Below are positions 43,011 through 53,130 of a DNA stretch of 64,000 bases, piece after piece (position 1 is the stretch's first letter; each line of letters starts with the position of its first letter). Origin of the DNA: Paenibacillus sp. FSL R5-0490 (GTDB lineage Bacteria > Bacillota > Bacilli > Bacillales > Cytobacillaceae); the NCBI RefSeq assembly GCF_001956215.1, contig NZ_MRTQ01000006.1:62001-126000 (forward strand), written 5' to 3'. The position numbers were made by a program, and so were the translations under genes. The notes beneath the pieces are model-generated. The model was not told the DNA's origin. It saw nothing but the letters and a program-made list of their open reading frames with translations, and did not search any database.

Positions 43011-44119
43011 AGTTCCTCCTTTAACAAGGCACTCTTTACCTTCTTGACTCTTGCAAGCCAGGAATGCTTATCGGCAAAAGTCTGCTTAATGTTGTGACGG
43101 TATATTTGTGTATGACCCGCCATTTCTTCAATTGCTCTAGCCATATCATCTGCCTGGTCTGCACAGATTAACCCGTAGCCATCCGTTTCAATAATATCTC
43201 TTTGTGCCTCACAATACGTGGCAATGACAGGCAGCTCATTGGATAGATACTCCACAAGCTTTACAGGCACAGAGAAATCATTATATGTGCTTCTATATCG
43301 CGGGATGAAAGCAAAATCCATTTCACGGTATAATTCGTTTAATGCTTCCCCGCTCAAATGCTTAACCGTCACATTCAGCTTTTCAAGACGGTTTCTTCTT
43401 TCAGAAGGAAGACTGGCCAACTCCTCTTCGCGGCAGACAACAGTCAAATCACAGACTCTACGGTCTTTGTTAGCCAGCTCTAAAGCGTCCAGCAGCAAAA
43501 ATAAACCATAATCTTCGTTGTTTATCCCGCCAACATATAATCCCTGAGCAGCCACACTGTCTTTTTCTTTTTTGATGATGTTCTTTGCTTTACCGCCGGG
43601 AGGCAGAGCTATTTTCCTCTTATTAATATCAACATACTCGCCCATTGCATCGCTTGGAAGGAAAATAACATCGCAATACTTCTCGTAAAAGCTTTCTTCC
43701 ATCCGATAAACAGTTTTCATGATTGTCTTTTTTGGACCTCTTAAAGGATAAAGCTCATCAAATTTCCAATAAACATCCCGATAAAATACACCGACAGGCA
43801 CATTTTTCTGTTTTAAAAATTTCATGACCTTCAGGTCGATAAATGGTTTTTTGGGAACATGCCCTTTATCTGTAAGCCAAAAGGGAATCGTCTGGTTCTC
43901 CATATAGCAGAACCAAATATCATCAAGCTTCCCTTCACTTTTCCAACTGTTAAAAAGCTCCTCCCTTGCGGCTGAAGAACCTGACAGCAGAAGAACTTCT
44001 GCATCATTTTCCTTCCCCCAGTTCAAGAAAGCCTGATGGATTTCTTTTGGCCTGAGTTTGGATCCGCTATTCGCATTTTCAGCTATTTCAAAAGGATAAT
44101 AAAGCAATACTTTTTTCAT
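43007..44119 (-). CDS. Glycosyltransferase of the polysaccharide operon
   Basis: 370 residues. The C-terminal half has the GT-B pattern VPVKLVEYLSNELPVIATYCEAQRDIIETDGYGLI. The N-terminal half (LLYYPFEIAENANSGSKLRPKEI) is less typical, so acceptor and sugar are unknown. GGAGAAATTCC precedes the ATG, and it overlaps the next gene by four bases. Confidence 0.78.
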   Translation of the reverse strand: MKKVLLYYPFEIAENANSGSKLRPKEIHQAFLNWGKENDAEVLLLSGSSAAREELFNSWKSEGKLDDIWFCYMENQTIPFWLTDKGHVPKKPFIDLKVMKFLKQKNVPVGVFYRDVYWKFDELYPLRGPKKTIMKTVYRMEESFYEKYCDVIFLPSDAMGEYVDINKRKIALPPGGKAKNIIKKEKDSVAAQGLYVGGINNEDYGLFLLLDALELANKDRRVCDLTVVCREEELASLPSERRNRLEKLNVTVKHLSGEALNELYREMDFAFIPRYRSTYNDFSVPVKLVEYLSNELPVIATYCEAQRDIIETDGYGLICADQADDMARAIEEMAGHTQIYRHNIKQTFADKHSWLARVKKVKSALLKEEL

Positions 44120-44130
44120 GGAATTTCTCC

Positions 44131-45510
44131 TTAAACTTCATTTCCAGACCTTTTCTTCAGCCGTAAAGCAGTCAAGTAAATACGAAGTCTGATAAATATT
44201 AAGATCCCCACAAACAAACCTGTCATCAGCATCCAGATTGGATTGAATAAAAAGTCTGCAAACCCTCCAACCAGGGTTCTTGGAATATTAATGGTAAAGA
44301 AAATAAACAAACATAAAAATACCGGATTTTTAGGGAGCCTAATCAATACGATATATAAAATCTGCACTAATGCAGCTATATAAATTGTGCTGACAATGAC
44401 ACCCAGGTACCCAAAGTTCGCATATGCTTCAGCAATAAAAAGAGTGTTCAGCACCCCTGCTGTACCTGCTTCTACCTTTTCCGGGAACACCGTTTCCATT
44501 ACAACCCTGGCGGAACGGACCTGATCCATATCAAATAAATCCGTAATGATTGGCAGGCTTTTCCCATTTAAAAACGGCAGTAAACTACCATATAAATCAA
44601 AATGCAGGAAAGTCGGCGCAATTTGAGCAAAAATCAATCTGCCAACAGGACCGGAATTATAGGACAAATAAGAACCAATATCCGTCACACCCTGAATCAC
44701 GATATACATGGAAACAAGAGCAGCAGCACCCAGCATCCCCCATAAAACCAAACGTCTTACAGTAAATCGGATCACACCGATATACAGGCTCAGCAGCAGG
44801 AACATAATCAAATAGAAAAACACTGGCGATTTAGCCAAATCGTAGATATTAATTAAAATAGCACCTGCAAACAGAGACAGATACAGCAGTTTCCATTTCA
44901 CCTGTCCAGTCCTGACAGCATAGACGTACGCAATCAGGGACAGAAGCGGGGTCAATGCAATCGCGAAAATGTTACGTATCAATACATTACCGCCGAATTC
45001 TCTTTGAGCCATGATCCTTAGTTCTCCAGGTGAATACTCACTGTTCCCTAAAGCAACTTCGAGAATAGGAATGACAGGGGCTTTCCAAAGCGTATATAGA
45101 ATGGACAGCATTGAAATGCCAGACAGCATGAGAAAGATAAGAAAGAATTCATTCTTCTCTTTAAAAGGCAATGAAATATCCTTAGCAAGATACGAATTAA
45201 ATTCCTCTTTGGCATCAAAATTGCTCAGCTTTGAGATTAACATCATGATTAACGGAAACAGAAACATCACCAGACAAATCATATAAAAACCTATTTGCCT
45301 GCTTTCTTCAAATCTTAGCCGATTAATCATATAGTAATCATCCACTCCCATTCCAATCAGCAAAGTCCCGATAAAGCTGGAAATGAGAAATGAATAATAA
45401 AATATGATTGAAATCATATTTGGCTTTAAAAGGGAGAGGCTTCCGCCAGCCTGTTTGAAAAGGTAAATGGAAGCCGTTAAAACAATACACCAAATTAAAA
45501 GATAGAGCAT
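44131..45510 (-). CDS. wzy: O-antigen/oligosaccharide repeat-unit polymerase (Wzy-like)
   Basis: 459 residues with about 11-12 membrane helices and a large loop between about 295 and 355 (containing QIAPTFLHFDLYGSL and MDQVRSARVVMETVFPE). Low sequence conservation is normal for this family. The position between flippase, epimerase and glycosyltransferase genes supports a Wzy-type polymerase. AAGGCGG stands before the ATG. Confidence 0.75.
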   Translation of the reverse strand: MLYLLIWCIVLTASIYLFKQAGGSLSLLKPNMISIIFYYSFLISSFIGTLLIGMGVDDYYMINRLRFEESRQIGFYMICLVMFLFPLIMMLISKLSNFDAKEEFNSYLAKDISLPFKEKNEFFLIFLMLSGISMLSILYTLWKAPVIPILEVALGNSEYSPGELRIMAQREFGGNVLIRNIFAIALTPLLSLIAYVYAVRTGQVKWKLLYLSLFAGAILINIYDLAKSPVFFYLIMFLLLSLYIGVIRFTVRRLVLWGMLGAAALVSMYIVIQGVTDIGSYLSYNSGPVGRLIFAQIAPTFLHFDLYGSLLPFLNGKSLPIITDLFDMDQVRSARVVMETVFPEKVEAGTAGVLNTLFIAEAYANFGYLGVIVSTIYIAALVQILYIVLIRLPKNPVFLCLFIFFTINIPRTLVGGFADFLFNPIWMLMTGLFVGILIFIRLRIYLTALRLKKRSGNEV

Positions 45511-45522
45511 AGCTTAGCCGCC

Positions 45523-46581
45523 TTATCTGTTATCGATTAGAGATACAATTTTCTCCGCTGCTTTTCCATCCCCGAAAACTTCCTTATAAGATGGATTTAC
45601 TTCTTTGTTTACAGCATCCAATAGCTGTTTTACGTCTGTACCAACAAGAATGTTTGCATCTTCTTCAAGCGTTTCAACCCACTCTGTCTGTTCGCGTACT
45701 GTTACGCAAGGAACTTTCATGAAGTACGCTTCTTTTTGGACTCCGCCAGAATCCGTAATGATTTTCTTCGCATTTGCTTCCAATGTCAGCATGTCCAAAT
45801 AACCTACTGGATCAATAACTTTCAGGTTAGGAACATCGCTTAAGCTCAGGCCGTACCCTTCAAGCTTATGCTTGGTACGCGGATGAATGGGCCATACTTT
45901 TACATCTTCAATTTTTGAGAATGCTTCCAGGATATTTTTCATATTCCCGATATCGTCCGTATTTTCAGCTCTGTGGATTGTGATGAGATGGAAGCCTTTT
46001 TCAGTTAAATCATTCTCGCTCAGAATAGATGATTTCTCAGCTGCCAGCCCTTTATTGTACAGAACTGCATCATACATAACATCCCCAATATTGAAGACAT
46101 TGTGTGTGATGTTTTCGTTTTTCAGATTCTCCACTGCTGTATCAGTCGGGCAGAACAGGAACTCTGAGACATGGTCAGTCATAATGCGGTTAATTTCTTC
46201 CGGCATTTTCTTATTGAAGCTTCGTAATCCCGCTTCAATATGTATGACCGGAATATGCAGCTTGGAAGCAACTAAAGACCCTGCCAATGTGGAATTCGTA
46301 TCCCCATAGACCAATAGGTAATCAGGTTTTTCTTCCAGTACAATTTCCTCTATTTTCGCAAGCATCTCGCCAGTCTGCTTGCCATGGTTCCCGGATCCTA
46401 CATTCAAATGATAGTCAGGCTTTGGAATGTTCAATTCTTCAAAAAAGATATCAGACATATTTGCATCATAATGCTGTCCTGTATGAACAATTAACTCCTG
46501 GTGATTTTCACGCAAAACCCGTGAAAGAGGAGCGGCTTTGATAAATTGAGGCCTGGCGCCTAATACTGTTAGAATTTTCAT
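45523..46581 (-). CDS. UDP-N-acetylglucosamine 2-epimerase family enzyme, probable WbpI-type
   Basis: 352 residues. GARPQFIKAAPLSRVL, HTGQHYDANMSDIFF, VYGDTNSTLAG and HIEAGLRSFNKKMPEEINR are WecB-family motifs. The family includes WecB (UDP-GlcNAc to UDP-ManNAc) and WbpI (UDP-GlcNAc(3NAc)A to UDP-ManNAc(3NAc)A). The presence of the other four Wbp enzymes makes WbpI-type activity the better guess, but residues that decide it cannot be judged here. Confidence 0.85.
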   Translation of the reverse strand: MKILTVLGARPQFIKAAPLSRVLRENHQELIVHTGQHYDANMSDIFFEELNIPKPDYHLNVGSGNHGKQTGEMLAKIEEIVLEEKPDYLLVYGDTNSTLAGSLVASKLHIPVIHIEAGLRSFNKKMPEEINRIMTDHVSEFLFCPTDTAVENLKNENITHNVFNIGDVMYDAVLYNKGLAAEKSSILSENDLTEKGFHLITIHRAENTDDIGNMKNILEAFSKIEDVKVWPIHPRTKHKLEGYGLSLSDVPNLKVIDPVGYLDMLTLEANAKKIITDSGGVQKEAYFMKVPCVTVREQTEWVETLEEDANILVGTDVKQLLDAVNKEVNPSYKEVFGDGKAAEKIVSLIDNR

Positions 46582-46626
46582 TATTCATCCTCCTGTGGAG
46601 TTCTCTTCTATTTAGCATTTCCAATT

Positions 46627-48066
46627 CTATTCATTCAATGATTTTTCAGTTTGAAATGATTTTCTTCTGAAATCTTTATCAACCCGGCTGATTCCAATGA
46701 TTAGAAGCATATAAAGCCAGGCTAAAGCGATAAATAAGTAGTTAAGCTCATGTTCCTGAACATAAATAATACTGATAACAGCAGCAGTCATATTTACAAA
46801 TAAAAATGCCATTTTCCCAAATGACACCGGTACATAATATGCTTGCTGGCTTTTTCTGAATATGAATACAATGGCAGTCATATAAGCAATCAAATAAGCC
46901 GCTACGGCACCCCAGATGGAGAACACCGGAATTAGCGTAATGTTTAAGACTGTATTAATCACAGCCACAATGCCAAACGTTATGGAGATAACCCCGGTTT
47001 TCTTTGTGAAAAATAAACCGGCAGAAATAATCAGGTAATAAAAATTCAGGAACGTCGCTGCCGATATCAATGCCACGTATTGATAGGCATTGTAATAGTC
47101 TTTGCCAAGAATACCAATAATGAAAGGCATGACCGTTGCAATAGCCATGATTCCAAAAATCCCCATTAGCAGAAGTCCCATATAAATTTTTGAAAAGAGC
47201 AAAGGGCTATTTTCTTTATCTTTGATGGACATGGAATAAGGACGCCAAGCCATTTGTACTCCGCTTGTCAGCAAAGTGATGACGGTAGCAAGCTTGGTGG
47301 CAGCTCCATATATCCCTACTTCTTCTGTGGAATGAAAAGCCTGCAGAAAGAAAACACTTGCATTGGCAATTACCCAAAAGGCAAGGGAAGCCGGAACAAG
47401 CGGGGCTGCATACTTAACCAATTCCTTCAGCGATGGAAAGGAAATCTTGGGTTTTAAATATTTTATGCTGGTTGAAAGCAGAAGCAGAAAGATAATGGCA
47501 CTGCTCGCTATTCTTCCAAGCAGGATTCCTTCTGGTGTCTGAACAAAATATTTTAGGAAAAGGTAAGATAATATCGCAACCAGCAGCATTTTCCCTACTG
47601 TGAAAATGACGACTTTTTTGGTTTTAAAGTCAAAGCGGAGCACCATCAGCACTACAACTAGAATGGTATCCAGAAAAAGTACCCCAATACTGATATATAA
47701 GAGCCTTACATACCCTGAATCGCCAAAAAGGAGCTCAGAAATATAAGGGCCAGCTGCAAGTACAATGAGTCCCAGCAAAGCTACAATAAAGATCCTGAAA
47801 TACATGACGTTACGGACATGCTCCAGCTTTTTGCCTTCATCCTTTGTTTCAAAATAGTAGAAAGACAATGCAGAATCAGTGCCGAAAATAATCAAAAACG
47901 TCAGCATGGCTGTCCATTTATCTATGATATCAAGCACTCCATATTCCGCTGGAGGCAGATAGTTTGTATAAATAGGCAGCATGATAAAAGCGATTAACTT
48001 GGTTCCGACATTCATAAATGCGTAAAGGAGCGAATCCGCTCCTAAACGCTTAAATTGGGCGAGCAC
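46627..48066 (-). CDS. wzx: Wzx-type polysaccharide flippase
   Basis: 479 residues with about 12-14 membrane helices. The N-terminus (AQFKRLGADSLLYAFMNVGTKLIAFIMLPIYTNYL) is typical of MATE-like oligosaccharide flippases that carry lipid-linked repeat units outward. GTG start immediately after the acetyltransferase stop (TAG-GTG). Confidence 0.9.
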   Translation of the reverse strand: MLAQFKRLGADSLLYAFMNVGTKLIAFIMLPIYTNYLPPAEYGVLDIIDKWTAMLTFLIIFGTDSALSFYYFETKDEGKKLEHVRNVMYFRIFIVALLGLIVLAAGPYISELLFGDSGYVRLLYISIGVLFLDTILVVVLMVLRFDFKTKKVVIFTVGKMLLVAILSYLFLKYFVQTPEGILLGRIASSAIIFLLLLSTSIKYLKPKISFPSLKELVKYAAPLVPASLAFWVIANASVFFLQAFHSTEEVGIYGAATKLATVITLLTSGVQMAWRPYSMSIKDKENSPLLFSKIYMGLLLMGIFGIMAIATVMPFIIGILGKDYYNAYQYVALISAATFLNFYYLIISAGLFFTKKTGVISITFGIVAVINTVLNITLIPVFSIWGAVAAYLIAYMTAIVFIFRKSQQAYYVPVSFGKMAFLFVNMTAAVISIIYVQEHELNYLFIALAWLYMLLIIGISRVDKDFRRKSFQTEKSLNE

Positions 48067-48798
48067 CTATAACAGCTCCCGCTCGTCAACATCCTTGACG
48101 TACTTAGCGGGTACACCCTTTACTAATGTTTTCGCCCCGGTATTTTTTGTAACAAGAGCACCAGCAGCTACAAATGTTTCTTCTTCAATTGTAATGCCTG
48201 GCAGGATAATGGACGCACCGCCAACGCGGGCACCTTTTTTAACGATTGCACCCTTGATTTTATCAAAGCGCTCTTCCGTTCTGCCCATGAAGTTATCATT
48301 TGTAGTTGTTACACATGGCGCAATGAATACTTGCTCTTCCAATGTCGTATAAGCAGTAATATAAGAATTGGACTGAATCTTTGTGCGGTCGCCAATGGTC
48401 ACGTAGTTTTCTACTGTAACACCGCGTCCAACAATGACATAGTTTCCGATTTCCACGTTTTCTCTTACACTCGCAAGATCAGCAATCAAAGTGGAAGAGC
48501 CGATTTTAGCACCGCGATAGATGACACAATTCGCACCAATCGTCACATCCTCTCCCACTTCAAGCGCAGGAATAGAGTCAGATAATTTAACAGTGCTCGT
48601 CTTGGCCGGTTTTGGCGGTTTCCCCACAACAGCACCATCCGCAATGGTTGTATTGTCGCCAATAACAGTGCCTTCATGAATGGTAACGCGATTTCCAATG
48701 ACAACGTTTTTGCCAAGTTTTACGTCTTTTTCTATAACGGAATAGTACCCAACTTTTACAGATGAATCGGTTTGTACTGTAGGATCAATAAAATTCAT
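48067..48798 (-). CDS. Hexapeptide-repeat N-acetyltransferase, WbpD-like
   Basis: 243 residues of left-handed beta-helix repeats ([LIV]GxxxxI hexads such as VVIGNRVTIHEGTVIGDNTT), with FIAPCVTTTNDNFMGR and a C-terminal VKGVPAKYV. In the Wbp route, WbpD acetylates the 3-amino group of UDP-GlcNAc(3NH2)A. A variable inserted region (about 60-80) may be specific. Fits between the dehydrogenase and flippase genes. Confidence 0.82.
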   Translation of the reverse strand: MNFIDPTVQTDSSVKVGYYSVIEKDVKLGKNVVIGNRVTIHEGTVIGDNTTIADGAVVGKPPKPAKTSTVKLSDSIPALEVGEDVTIGANCVIYRGAKIGSSTLIADLASVRENVEIGNYVIVGRGVTVENYVTIGDRTKIQSNSYITAYTTLEEQVFIAPCVTTTNDNFMGRTEERFDKIKGAIVKKGARVGGASIILPGITIEEETFVAAGALVTKNTGAKTLVKGVPAKYVKDVDERELL

Positions 48799-48823
48799 AA
48801 GAATCTCCCTTTACCTTTAGAAA

Positions 48824-50137
48824 TTATAGTTTAACGTACTTGTTTGGCTTTTCAACATCTTTCATTGCATTACGTGTATCGAAGATGACTTTGCTTTCGT
48901 CAGCAATCATCTTATAGTCAAAGTCTGAGTGGTCTGTTGTAACAAGAACAAGATCCGAATCATTAAGCAGCTGCTTTGAAAGCTCAACCGTTTCCACTTT
49001 TGCACCGCATGATTTGAATGAAGCTACATAAGGGTCAACCACCGTATAGTCAGCTCCATGCTGTTCTAACAGTTCAACAATTTTAAGGACTGGAGATTCA
49101 CGGACATCATCAATGTCCTTTTTGTATGCCACACCAAGAATGGTTATTTTAGCTCCGCGAAGGGCTTTGCCGTCTTCATTCAGGATTTGCATAGCACGGT
49201 TGATTACGTACTCAGGCATACTGTTATTGATTTCTCCGGAAAGCTCAATCAGTCTTGTGTGATAATTGTACTCACGCGCTTTCCATGTTAAGTAGAATGG
49301 ATCGATTGGGATACAGTGTCCGCCAAGGCCAGGTCCAGGATAGAAGGCCATGAAACCATATGGTTTTGTTTTGGCAGCATCAATTACTTCCCATACATCA
49401 ATGCCCATTTTTTCACATAGGATCGCCATTTCGTTGGCAAGAGCAATATTGATATGTCTGAACGTATTTTCAAAAATCTTTTCCATTTCCGCAATAGCTG
49501 GAGAAGAAACTTCGAACACATCTCCTTCAAGTACATTGCGATAAAGTGCAGAAGCTACTTTTGTACAGTTTTCAGTAATACCGCCAACTACTTTAGGCGT
49601 ATTTTTAGTTTTGAATTGCTTATTGCCCGGGTCCACACGTTCTGGAGAGTAAGCAATGAATACTGATTCTCCTACTGTAAGGCCTTTGCTTTCAAGAGCA
49701 GGCTTTACAATTTCCTCAGTTGTTCCAGGGTATGTTGTTGATTCTAATACAACCAGCATTCCTTCATGCGCATACTTGGCAATTTCGTTAGAAGAGCTTT
49801 CAACATATGAAGTATCCGGCTGCTGGTAAATATCAAGCGGTGTTGGCACACAAATCGCCACTGCATCAACTTCCTGAATTTTAGCGTAGTCTGTTGTTGC
49901 TTCCAATCTGCCGTCCTTAATCATATCGGCAAGATCCTGATCCACAACATCTCCAATATAGTTAATCCCCATATTAACTTGCTCTACACGGGCAGCCTGT
50001 ACATCAAAGCCAATTACTTTATATCCCGCTTTTGCTTTTTCTACAGCAAGCGGAAGGCCCACATAGCCCAATCCTACTACACCAATAACTGCTTCTTTAT
50101 TCTCGATTTTATTTATTAATGTCTGATATGCACTCAT
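48824..50137 (-). CDS. UDP-N-acetyl-D-glucosamine 6-dehydrogenase, WbpA-like
   Basis: 437 residues. The NAD-binding VIGVVGLGYVGLPLAVEKAKAGYKVIGFD, the catalytic Cys in GPGLGGHCIPIDPFYL, and the C-terminal YKKDIDDVRESP are those of UDP-GlcNAc/UDP-hexose dehydrogenases. The first step of the Wbp pathway, giving UDP-GlcNAcA. AAAGGAGAATGC precedes the ATG. A UDP-ManNAc dehydrogenase (WecC-type) is the alternative. Confidence 0.88.
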   Translation of the reverse strand: MSAYQTLINKIENKEAVIGVVGLGYVGLPLAVEKAKAGYKVIGFDVQAARVEQVNMGINYIGDVVDQDLADMIKDGRLEATTDYAKIQEVDAVAICVPTPLDIYQQPDTSYVESSSNEIAKYAHEGMLVVLESTTYPGTTEEIVKPALESKGLTVGESVFIAYSPERVDPGNKQFKTKNTPKVVGGITENCTKVASALYRNVLEGDVFEVSSPAIAEMEKIFENTFRHINIALANEMAILCEKMGIDVWEVIDAAKTKPYGFMAFYPGPGLGGHCIPIDPFYLTWKAREYNYHTRLIELSGEINNSMPEYVINRAMQILNEDGKALRGAKITILGVAYKKDIDDVRESPVLKIVELLEQHGADYTVVDPYVASFKSCGAKVETVELSKQLLNDSDLVLVTTDHSDFDYKMIADESKVIFDTRNAMKDVEKPNKYVKL

Positions 50138-50150
50138 CTTGCATTCTCCT

Positions 50151-51164
50151 TTACTTTATAACGACTTTTTTCCCAGTTTCTGCTGATTCTAAAATTGACA
50201 GTATCAATTTTACAGGAGCTAAACCGTCTTCTCCAGTTACAATTGGGTTACGGTTTTCTTTCAATGCAAGTACCATGTCTTCAATAATGCATTGATGGCC
50301 TGGCTTGCCGAATGGATCTGCTTTAATTTCATCTTTAATTTTCTCGGCTTCTTCTTCCTCTACACCCTCGATATCCCATGTTTCAATGTAGTTTGCATTT
50401 CTGCCGGAGATTTTAACCGAAGCAGTCTCACCGAAAATCGCAAGCGATTCTTCCAGATTTTTCGGATAGATGGTAGTCGCTGCTTCAATTACGCCCAGTG
50501 CCCCGCTCTTGAACTGAACAACTGCTGCTGCAACATCCTCAGTTTCGATTTTACGGAGGCGTGTCGCTGCCATCGCCTGAACAGACTCTACAGGTCCCAT
50601 CAGCCATAGCATAAGATCAAGATCATGGATAGCCTGGTTCATAAGAACGCCGCCATCAAATTCTTTCGTGCCTCTCCATGCTGCCTGATCATAATATGCC
50701 TGATTGCGATTCCAGCGCACAGTCGCATTCGCATGGCTCAGCTTTCCGAATGAACCTTTATCCATTTCAGCCTTCAGCTTTTGAATAGCCGGACGGAACC
50801 GGTTAGGATGGACAACAGCAAGCTTTACGCCATTTTCACTGGCATATTGAATCATATCTTCAGCATCCTGAAGCTTTAATGACATCGGTTTTTCAACAAT
50901 AATATGTCTTTTATGATCTGCAACAATCTTCGTTAGTGCTGCATGAAGTCCGGAAGGAACACAGATATTCACCACATGGATATCCGGATTTTCTTCCAGC
51001 ATTGTATTTAGATCGGTATATTTCTTTACATTAGGATTGTCAATCTCAAGTCTTGCCGGGTTGTTATCGCAGATTGCATACAGGTTTGCATTTTCCGCCT
51101 TCTCAATTGCCTCGATATGCTTATTTGCGATATGTCCCATACCTACAATAGCAAAATTAATCAT
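50151..51164 (-). CDS. Gfo/Idh/MocA oxidoreductase, WbpB-like
   Basis: 337 residues. The Rossmann part has FAIVGMGHIANKHIEAIEKAENANLYAICDN and EKPMSLKLQDAEDMI; the C-terminal part has DGGVLMNQAIHDLDLMLWL. It fits the 3-dehydrogenase WbpB, which with WbpE makes the 3-amino sugar. The ATG at 51164 (GCAGGAG upstream) overlaps the chain-length gene by eight bases. Confidence 0.86.
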   Translation of the reverse strand: MINFAIVGMGHIANKHIEAIEKAENANLYAICDNNPARLEIDNPNVKKYTDLNTMLEENPDIHVVNICVPSGLHAALTKIVADHKRHIIVEKPMSLKLQDAEDMIQYASENGVKLAVVHPNRFRPAIQKLKAEMDKGSFGKLSHANATVRWNRNQAYYDQAAWRGTKEFDGGVLMNQAIHDLDLMLWLMGPVESVQAMAATRLRKIETEDVAAAVVQFKSGALGVIEAATTIYPKNLEESLAIFGETASVKISGRNANYIETWDIEGVEEEEAEKIKDEIKADPFGKPGHQCIIEDMVLALKENRNPIVTGEDGLAPVKLILSILESAETGKKVVIK

Positions 51165-51894
51165 TGTAGTATCTCCTGCCTTCACTTAGATATTTCAGTA
51201 ATGCCAATAATGCGACGGTTAGTACAAGTCCCAGGATTAGGCCGATGGCTGCGCCTTCTTTTAGGTAGTTTTTGCTTGGGGTTACAGTTTCAGTTAAAAC
51301 TCTCGGCTTCTCCTTTTGGTAAAAAAGCAAATCACTACTCATGCGGTTGAGAGTGGCGGCCGCATCAGTAAGCTCTTTCTCAGTTTCAATAATTAAAGCC
51401 GTTACATCCTCATATTGGTCGGGATCTAAACCTTTCTCAAGTTCCTGTTTATAACTTTCAATTGCTTTTTCAAGAACTGAAACTCGTTTATTTAGTGATT
51501 GGACATAAACATCTGACGTTTGAAATCTTTCATCGAAATGTTTTACCAGCATTCCCCTGTATGTCTCGGTTATTTTGTCGAGCCTGTTCGCAATATCCTT
51601 TTTATTGTCTCCTTTTAAGACGAATTTCACCTGCTTAGAAGTTACAACTATCTCTAGATTTTTTTCATCCTCAAATGTTGCTTCAATATTATTTTGGCGT
51701 GTCAAATCCGGTGAAGTAATAGAACCTGTATAAACCAGTGCCTGCCCCGTATATGGCATATCCTTCTTCAAAAAATAAACCGCTCCGCCAATCAGCAGCA
51801 TCGTGATAATCGGAACAATTAAAAAATAATGCTTTCGTTTCCAGAAGTACATAAGGTATTCATATAGTACAAATCGTTTCTTTTCTTCTCTCAT
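51157..51894 (-). CDS. Wzz/YveK-type chain-length determinant protein
   Basis: 245 residues with two membrane helices (about 24-43 and 215-235) around an extracellular part containing a coiled coil (SLNKRVSVLEKAIESYKQELEKG). The N-terminus MREEKKRFVLYEYLMYFWKRKHYF fits the polysaccharide co-polymerase family; no tyrosine-kinase domain or gene follows. It probably sets polymer chain length with Wzy. Its ribosome-binding site is weak. Confidence 0.82.
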   Translation of the reverse strand: MREEKKRFVLYEYLMYFWKRKHYFLIVPIITMLLIGGAVYFLKKDMPYTGQALVYTGSITSPDLTRQNNIEATFEDEKNLEIVVTSKQVKFVLKGDNKKDIANRLDKITETYRGMLVKHFDERFQTSDVYVQSLNKRVSVLEKAIESYKQELEKGLDPDQYEDVTALIIETEKELTDAAATLNRMSSDLLFYQKEKPRVLTETVTPSKNYLKEGAAIGLILGLVLTVALLALLKYLSEGRRYYND

Positions 51895-51959
51895 TCCAAC
51901 ACCAGCCCTTTGTAAGCATGTAAAGAAACGCCCCCAGTCCGGCGGCGTTTCCTGGATTT

Positions 51960-53072
51960 TTATTTACCGTAAAATTCTGCAATTTTCTCTACGACATACT
52001 CCTGCTGCTCTCTTTTCAGCTCAGGGAACATTGGCAGAGAAAGGGCTTCTTTAGCCGCTTTTTCAGTTATAGGAAGATCTCCTTCTTTGTAGCCCAGCTC
52101 CTGGAATACTGGCTGAACATGCAATGGAAGCGGGTAGTAAATCATTGTTGAAACCCCTTGCTCCTGAAGGTACTTCTGAAGCTCATCACGATTTTCCACT
52201 CGCAGTGTGTACTGGTGGAAAACATGATAATTCCCTTCTTTTTCAACAGGTGTTACAACATGGTCACCCACTTTTTCCTTTAGAAGGCTAGTGTATGTGT
52301 CCGCGTTCTTTCTGCGCATTTCGCTCCATGTATCCAGGTGAGGGAATTTCACGTTTAATACAGCAGCCTGAAGCTCATCCAGGCGGCTGTTATAGCCCAA
52401 TACATGGTGATAATATTTCGGCTTGCTTCCATGCACACGGATGACACGGCATTTTTCTGCTACGTCATCATTATCCGTAACAATCATGCCTCCATCTCCG
52501 TATGCTCCAAGGTTTTTCGTTGGGAAGAAGCTGTAAGTAGCAGCTGTGCCAAGCTCCCCTACACTTTTTCCGTTATGCTTTGATCCAATTGCCTGTGCAG
52601 CATCTTCAACAATCGCAAGGTTATGCTTTTCAGCAATTTTCGCAATGCTTTCCATATCAGCCATTTGGCCGTACAAATGTACAGGTATGATCGCTTTCGT
52701 TTTCTCTGTAATCGCCGCCTCGATTTTGGACGGATCAATATTAAATGTTACTGGGTCAATATCCACATAAACAGGCGTAGCACCAGCACGGGCGATTGCT
52801 CCGCCGGTAGCAAAGAATGTAAATGCAGTTGTGATTACTTCATCTCCAGGGCCGACTTCTAAAGCCTGAAGCGCAATATGTATGGCGTCGCTTCCGTTAC
52901 CGCAGCCAATGCCATGATTAACATTACTATATTTCGCAACATCTGCTTCTAATTTTTTTACATTGTCCCCAAGGATAAATCTTGAAGAACTCATAACCTC
53001 ATCAAGAACTTCCAATACTTCAGATTTTAATCCCTGGTACTGTTCACTGAGGTCAAGCATAGGTACTTTCAT
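51960..53072 (-). CDS. DegT/DnrJ/EryC1 aminotransferase, WbpE-like
   Basis: 370 residues. The PLP site is YSFFPTKNLGAYGDGG (Lys in FPTK), with VEDAAQAIGSKHNGKSVG and FFATGGAIARAGATPVYVDID upstream. WbpE transfers an amino group to C3 of UDP-3-keto-GlcNAcA. The ATG at 53072 has GGAGG seven bases upstream. First gene of the operon, behind the promoter at 53131-53159. Confidence 0.9.
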   Translation of the reverse strand: MKVPMLDLSEQYQGLKSEVLEVLDEVMSSSRFILGDNVKKLEADVAKYSNVNHGIGCGNGSDAIHIALQALEVGPGDEVITTAFTFFATGGAIARAGATPVYVDIDPVTFNIDPSKIEAAITEKTKAIIPVHLYGQMADMESIAKIAEKHNLAIVEDAAQAIGSKHNGKSVGELGTAATYSFFPTKNLGAYGDGGMIVTDNDDVAEKCRVIRVHGSKPKYYHHVLGYNSRLDELQAAVLNVKFPHLDTWSEMRRKNADTYTSLLKEKVGDHVVTPVEKEGNYHVFHQYTLRVENRDELQKYLQEQGVSTMIYYPLPLHVQPVFQELGYKEGDLPITEKAAKEALSLPMFPELKREQQEYVVEKIAEFYGK

Positions 53073-53130
53073 TAAGAATACCTCCAAAAATAAATAAAAT
53101 TAAAATTCACAAGTTAGTTTACCACAACTT

